Positions 18,018 through 21,454 of a stretch of 21,454 nt of DNA are shown one piece after another. Numbering within the stretch: the first letter of the stretch is position 1; every line of letters starts with the position of its first letter. Under the pieces are notes generated by a model. It worked only from the letters and a program-made list of their open reading frames with translations. It did no database searches and was not told the origin of the DNA. The stretch comes from Strigamia acuminata (lineage: Eukaryota; Arthropoda; Chilopoda; Geophilomorpha; Linotaeniidae): assembly GCA_949358305.1 (NCBI GenBank), contig CASHSZ010000066.1, positions 1 through 21,454 of the forward strand, written 5' to 3'. Both the position numbers and the translations under genes were made by a program.

Positions 18018-18110
18018 TTTTTTATTTTATTTTATTTTATTTTATTTTATTTTATTTTATTTTATTTTATTTTATTTTATTTTATTTTATTTAATTTTAT
18101 TTTATTTTTT
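18018..18110 (+). repeat. (TTTTA)n microsatellite
   Basis: About eighteen TTTTA pentamers with one interruption (TTTAATTTTA near 18091), directly downstream of the TAG of the spliced gene and so probably in its 3' UTR. Confidence 0.95.
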
Positions 18111-18155
18111 TCTTTTTCTTTATTTCTTCTTTCGTGTGTTGTTATGTTTTAATTA

Positions 18156-18165
18156 AATAAATAAA
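18156..18165 (+). promoter_or_regulatory. Overlapping AATAAA polyadenylation signals
   Basis: AATAAATAAA holds two overlapping AATAAA hexamers about 150 bp after the stop of the spliced gene. They are well placed for its 3' end, but AT-rich context makes chance matches common. Confidence 0.5.
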
Positions 18166-18414
18166 TAGTAGTTGTCGTACAATTTCATCATCAAACAAGT
18201 GGTTTAACATCGTTGTTATTACTGTTTGTTTGTTAAATTATTTGTCGTGTTCGGTTCGGCTTTGTGGAACAATCATGATTGTGTGAAAAGTTTGGGACAC
18301 CTGTCGTTGATTTCGTGTATCACCTGTTGTCTGGTGTGCTTTTTAGCCACTGACTGTCGGGTCCCGTTGGCAGGACTGAGACCGAATTGGCGTTCTATTT
18401 TTCTCTCCTTTCAG
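18166..18414. other. Spacer without a supported gene
   Basis: Mixed-composition sequence. Its last part (TTTTTCTCTCCTTTCAG, ending at 18414) looks like a good polypyrimidine tract and acceptor for the candidate exon that follows. No donor could be assigned. Confidence 0.4.
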
Positions 18415-18533
18415 GTCGGGAGATGGACAAACGCCATGCGGAACGGCAGTTGCGATCGGTCGTCCATCGCGGTATTCTCGCGCTAGTTTTATGCTTGTAT
18501 TGGACGCGCACACATTGCAAAAATAAAAGATAA
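18415..18533 (+). CDS. Possible terminal exon or small ORF with a membrane-like segment
   Basis: After the acceptor-like TTTCAG at 18409-18414, one frame (phase: two bases, then codons) is open to a TAA at 18531-18533. An ATG at 18423 gives a 36-residue peptide starting MDKRHAERQLRSVVHRG, with a hydrophobic ILALVLCLYW segment and a basic end. An AATAAA at 18522-18527 overlaps the end. Other frames are also fairly open, so this is weak. It was judged only by acceptor quality and peptide composition. Confidence 0.2.
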
Positions 18534-18607
18534 ATTAGCGTACTGTATCGAAACCTTGGTCCGGCTTTTGAGGAATTTTTTTTTTTCTTTCTCGTCAACA
18601 AAATATA

Positions 18608-18826
18608 CGCGCGATCACACGTAATAACGTCAAAAAATGTTTAATAAACGCCCAAAAACCGTGCATTGGAGTCGTGAGCGCATTCCGTATTGCAGCGCGA
18701 CCACGCGCGGATGCACATTGGAGTCGTGGACGACTTTGCGTCGCAATGTGATCGCGGGGAACGGGCTACACGCACGCTCGAATATGATGCGCGCGTCGGC
18801 AAACAATATTATCTCGTGATCGCGCG
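18608..18826. mobile_element. Small MITE-like element with short inverted ends
   Basis: The left end CGCGCGATCACACGTAATAA and the inverse of the right end CGCGCGATCACGAGATAATA agree at most positions over about 20 bp. Inside, a 13-bp phrase (CATTGGAGTCGTG) occurs twice as a direct repeat at about 18665 and 18718. No coding capacity. No clear target-site duplication was found. Confidence 0.5.
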
Positions 18827-18836
18827 TCGTGAACCT

Positions 18837-19058
18837 ACCGGGCGGATGTGACGCGTGAATAACCCCAGGATCAAGTTTCACGAAAACCTGATTTCGAAGA
18901 AAAAAACAACATACCGGTCAGATGTGACGCGTGGATAACCCCAGGGTCAGGTTTCACGAAAACCTGATTTCGAGGAAAAAATAACCTACCAGGCGGATGT
19001 GACGCATGGATAACCCCAGGATCAGGTTTCACGAAAACCTGATTTCAAGGAAAAAACG
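18837..19058 (+). repeat. Three tandem copies of a 75/76-bp repeat with conserved stem-loop
   Basis: Copies begin at 18837, 18913 and 18988 (ACC-GG-CGGATGTGACGC). Each contains GGATAACCCCAGG and a hairpin ATCAGGTTT-CACGA-AAACCTGAT at 18870-18892, 18946-18968 and 19021-19043, followed by TTC and an A-rich spacer. Loop and arms are nearly unchanged while the A-rich spacer differs between copies, so the hairpin half is the better conserved part. Confidence 0.93.
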
Positions 19059-20009
19059 AAAAGACGCACAAAGACTACAGGATAAAAATGATACGTAGAG
19101 AGAAGAAAATAGAAATTGATTCCCCGATTCGTGAAATTAATTTCACATCGTGTACTCCAACCATTAATTGCATTGTCGTATTAGGTGTTGTGTGAAACGA
19201 AGATCGTAAACGTTTCGATCGGTTTACGATTTAAATTTCATCTCTCGGTGCGCGTCGCATCGTCCTAAATGACGCGAATTCATATCACCGCGTTCGCCAG
19301 ATTCACGAGCACTTCCAAACCGTTCGTTTCGGACCTTCGCGGGGATCCGGAGGGTTTCGGTGTCTGTCTGGTCTCATGTCCCAGACTCGCTGCGTTGCGC
19401 AGTCACCGGCCAACCAAATGTGTCGGTTAGACGCGTCGCAATGAATAGGGGCAGACATGGATGTGTGTTAAAAAATAAACAATAGTTGGCTGCTGCGGAT
19501 AACCTCGACCACTCGTCTCAATCGTTCGCTCAACCGACAGGGGCGCACCACTGCAGATTTAAATTTTCAGATTTCAATGGGAGACCTTGTCTCACACAAG
19601 GTACGGAATCTCCTTTGTGCCATCCTCGATTCAATCGTTAAAGACAGCATGCTCCTCGACCAGGACTGACTAATAGAATCAACTGACATTTTACCCACCG
19701 CGTTTGATCGCGCGCGTGCTTTTCTTCTCCCTGCCCATCCGTCCGCTTGTTTATTCTATCGTTTGGGCGATGTTGCGGAACAAAACGTCTACCTTTTTTA
19801 TCGCCTTTACACGACCTTTCTTTATTACCCTCCTTCTTGGAATGTGCGTGGCCCCTAGCAATTACGTAACCAAACAGGGTGCTCACGTTGTTCTCTCTTT
19901 TGGTCTAGATAATCCCATTTTCTCCACCGCCACTCAAACACGCCCACATAAAAAATCCAAAGATTTGTTTATTTTATTTTATTTTTCTATTTAACAAAAC
20001 AGACAAACA
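19059..20009. other. Intergenic region, nothing assigned
   Basis: Only short ORFs, none with a motif. A small inverted repeat GTCTGG/CCAGAC lies at 19366-19386. I searched by eye for snRNA, 5S and tRNA landmarks and saw none. An ACACAAGGTACGGAATC stretch at 19594-19610 resembles a donor site but has no exon context. Confidence 0.4.
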
Positions 20010-20156
20010 AAACAAATCGAAAATTAGAGAGAAAATCTGAATAAAAATTGAATAAAGATTGAAACAAAAATTGAATAAAAATCGAATGAAAATTGTAATA
20101 GAAATTGAATAAAAAAATTGGAGTAAAAATTGGAATGAAAATAGAAAAAAATTGAC
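20010..20156 (-). repeat. Imperfect A/T-rich repeat (AAAATTGAATAAA words)
   Basis: About ten degenerate repeats of an AAAATTGAATAAA-like word of 12-15 bp. Because the repeat lacks stops on the minus strand, it makes Phe/Ile-rich frames (FYSIFIQF-like) in all three frames, which are not credible proteins. Confidence 0.8.
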
Positions 20157-20419
20157 AAATCCAACGACGCATTCGATTGCGGTGGCCACCGAGGTGGCCG
20201 CCGCCACTGCACGCAAAGCTTCTCGGATGGTTTCGGGGCTCCTCCATCTCCATCTCCCTGCACGCCACCGTGGTCGATTCCGCCACCGTGGTCGATTCCG
20301 CCACCATACCGACCGCCAAGGCAATCGTCCAAAAACGAGTTTAGGTCCTCCAACATAAACGCGAAGCGGATGGCCGCGACAATCCTGTCCGACCAAATCC
20401 GCGCGCGATGCCACTGCCT
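20157..20419 (-). CDS. Possible coding exon, Gly/His-rich, unknown product
   Basis: One minus-strand frame is open from just after a TAG at 20420-20422. It reads RQWHRARIWSDRIVAAIRFA, then FMLEDLNSFLDDCLGGRYGG, then two GGIDHG repeats, then GDGDGGAPKPSEKLC. The first 40 residues have a convincing amphipathic-helix pattern. The two other minus frames are also open here (one is Arg/Trp-rich), so frame choice is uncertain. The end would be a splice donor before the A/T repeat at 20156, but none is clear. A small upstream ORF (20487-20585) could be its first exon in phase 0. No family was recognised. Confidence 0.25.
20264..20305 (-). repeat. 18-bp tandem repeat, two copies plus part
   Basis: GCCACCGTGGTCGATTCC occurs at 20264-20281 and 20282-20299, followed by GCCACC. 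In the favoured minus frame it encodes GGIDHG. It lies in the candidate exon above and keeps the reading frame. Confidence 0.9.
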
Positions 20420-20486
20420 CTACACCGGCGGTCTCGGCGCAAGACAGTTGGTAGAAGAAGAGCGAAATAAAAAATTAACATTTGAA

Positions 20487-20585
20487 TTAATAATTGGTCA
20501 AGACGCTGGGCCAGTCACTTCGGTCGCGCGCGTAGTAACAACGCGCCGGGTACACGCGTCTAGCCGAGGTCTTCTGTTTACCCAT
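20487..20585 (-). CDS. Small ORF or first exon, 32 aa, basic
   Basis: An ATG at 20585, preceded by a pyrimidine-rich leader, opens MGKQKTSARRVYPARCYYAR and closes at a TAA at 20487-20489. The N-terminus is rich in Lys/Arg. If a donor at 20504 (GTCTTG, poor consensus) were used, the frame could continue in phase 0 into the exon at 20157-20419. Evidence is limited to composition and position. Confidence 0.15.
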   Translation of the reverse strand: MGKQKTSARRVYPARCYYARDRSDWPSVLTNY

Positions 20586-20965
20586 TTGGAAAGAAAGAGA
20601 AAATGAATAAACGTAATTTAATGAGAAGCAAATACTTGTAGATGCAAATAAAACGTAGGGGAGAGGGGGGGGGGGGGGGGGGAAGAAAAACCCAAACCAA
20701 ACAAAACCAAACAGAGTTTGAAACTGCACGGCGTGATTAAGTCTGTCTCGACGTGCCAAAAATGCCAAAACAATGACAAAGTATGTGTTAAATGAATGCC
20801 GCTTCTTTCTTTGTTTGTTTCTTCATTCGTCTGTTCGTTGTGTGAAAATAAAACAAATTGGTCAATTACACACGTCGAGTTTGGTCCAGAAAACTCACAC
20901 AACGCAATGAAGACCACCTCGCATGCTTGTTAAAAATTAAAAAGTGATGGCGATGCACGGGGTCT
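20586..20965. other. Intergenic stretch with a G18 run
   Basis: Contains an uninterrupted G18 at 20665-20682 and otherwise A-rich plus-strand sequence (CCAAACCAAACAAAACC words near 20691-20712). No supported gene. Confidence 0.5.
20665..20682 (+). repeat. G18 homopolymer
   Basis: Eighteen G in a row after GGGGAGA. Long G runs are uncommon and prone to G-quadruplex folding and to sequencing or assembly length errors. Confidence 0.9.
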
Positions 20966-21020
20966 CCCGCCCGTGCGCGTGTGCACATGCTAATGTAATG
21001 TACGCACGCGCACGGGCGGG
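20966..21020. repeat. GC-rich inverted repeat
   Basis: CCCGCCCGTGCGCGTGTG (from 20966) and the inverse of ACGCACGCGCACGGGCGGG (21002-21020) match over about 18-19 bp with one or two mismatches, around a 17-base AT-richer loop. This would form a strong hairpin. The CGGGCGG words recur near 21434. Confidence 0.8.
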
Positions 21021-21093
21021 CGGTCGAGTGAATGCGTGAATCGTCTCTCCACTCGCTCGTTTGTTTGAAAATAGACACTCGCACTACTTACAG

Positions 21094-21252
21094 TACCAAA
21101 ATCCCTCCCCCCACCTATTCACGTTGTCGCAGTTACGTCAAGGTATCACGACGCGCAACAAAAAAAGGAAGAAAGATTTTTATCTATTGCGCCACACTCC
21201 ATTTCGTGAAACACGCGTGTGTATCGATACGTTCGAGCGTTTTATCTGCAAG
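21094..21252 (+). CDS. Possible internal exon, unknown product
   Basis: The sequence lies between an acceptor-like CTTACAG (ends 21093) and a donor-like AAG|GTGAGA (21253). It is 159 bp, 53 codons, open in phase 0 at both ends. The peptide starts YQNPSPHLFTLSQLRQ, is Lys/Arg-rich in the middle (RNKKRKKD) and ends CIDTFERFICK. Both splice signals are good and the phase agrees with the other local gene, but neighbouring exons are not visible before the window ends. Confidence 0.25.
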
Positions 21253-21298
21253 GTGAGAAAATAGTCGGTTTCCCCGACCACCATATTTTAATTTAGCC

Positions 21299-21370
21299 GA
21301 CTGACTGACTGACTGACTGACTGACTGACTGACAGATAGATAGATAGATAGATAGATAGATGGATAGACA
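21299..21370 (+). repeat. Compound microsatellite (GACT)n(GATA)n
   Basis: About eight and a half GACT units (21299-21333) pass directly into about seven GATA units (to about 21361) and then a degenerate GGATAGACAG tail. Confidence 0.95.
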
Positions 21371-21454
21371 GGGAAACAAACAAACGACTAAACAGGCGGT
21401 CGGGGATAAACGAGTGAAAACACGATGCGAGCACGGGCGGGGAAACCCCGTATT

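Noticed and set aside
19974-20414. 146-codon minus-strand frame with an Arg/Trp-rich start and Phe-rich end
   Set aside because: Its second half is translated A/T simple repeat, which is open in every minus-strand frame. Its first half competes with a more protein-like frame.
20157-20419. Histone H2A-like similarity (LEDLNSFL against the DEELNKLL helix)
   Set aside because: The match covers only about ten residues and needs a gap, and the H2A fold core and docking regions are absent.

Overview
The window looks like a piece of an invertebrate nuclear genome. It has a spliced gene with short introns (64 to 116 bp, mostly ending TTTCAG), abundant microsatellites, a copia-type retrotransposon remnant, MITE-like palindromes and a large satellite. 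The short introns and TTTCAG acceptors are nematode-like, but that is only an inference, and other compact invertebrate genomes would fit. No bacterial operon, tRNA, rRNA or CRISPR was seen. || Layout. (1) 1-2433, minus strand: the 3' half of a Ty1/copia pol (reverse transcriptase plus RNase H), open with no internal stop but lacking gag, protease and integrase. (2) 2886-4259, minus strand: an intronless 457-aa Ulp1/SENP-type (C48) cysteine protease with His, Asp, Gln and Cys all in place, flanked on both sides by AT-rich DNA. (3) 4260-11424: about 7 kb with no convincing gene. It holds a 58-bp tandem duplication, some hairpins, a few possible exons and a roughly 3-kb stretch (about 7640-10700) with strong pyrimidine bias on the plus strand. 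(4) 11425-15040: the most striking object, a foldback (palindromic) locus of about 3.6 kb. Two inverted arrays of a 56-bp self-complementary repeat flank a tandem of three 551-bp-period units, each itself an inverted repeat with a 77-bp spacer. The arrays have a 258-bp higher-order period (four 56-bp units plus one 34-bp unit). (5) 15118-16262: a second inverted-repeat element with a 279-bp palindromic MITE-like sequence between its arms. (6) 16681-18003, plus strand: a five-exon gene that I do not recognise, with a basic and Glu-rich coiled-coil-like body and an Asp-rich tail; all four introns are phase 0. (7) 18004-21454: (TTTTA)n, a MITE-like element with short inverted ends, a 76-bp tandem repeat with a conserved stem-loop, two weak minus-strand coding candidates, G/C and tetranucleotide runs, and one possible exon near the right edge. 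|| The genes do not form a pathway. The copia remnant and the Ulp1 ORF lie on the same strand and may both derive from mobile DNA. The middle of the window is dominated by self-complementary sequence, and the very long ORFs there arise because the repeat words (TCGTATTCGA and similar) contain no stop codons. They should not be annotated as proteins.
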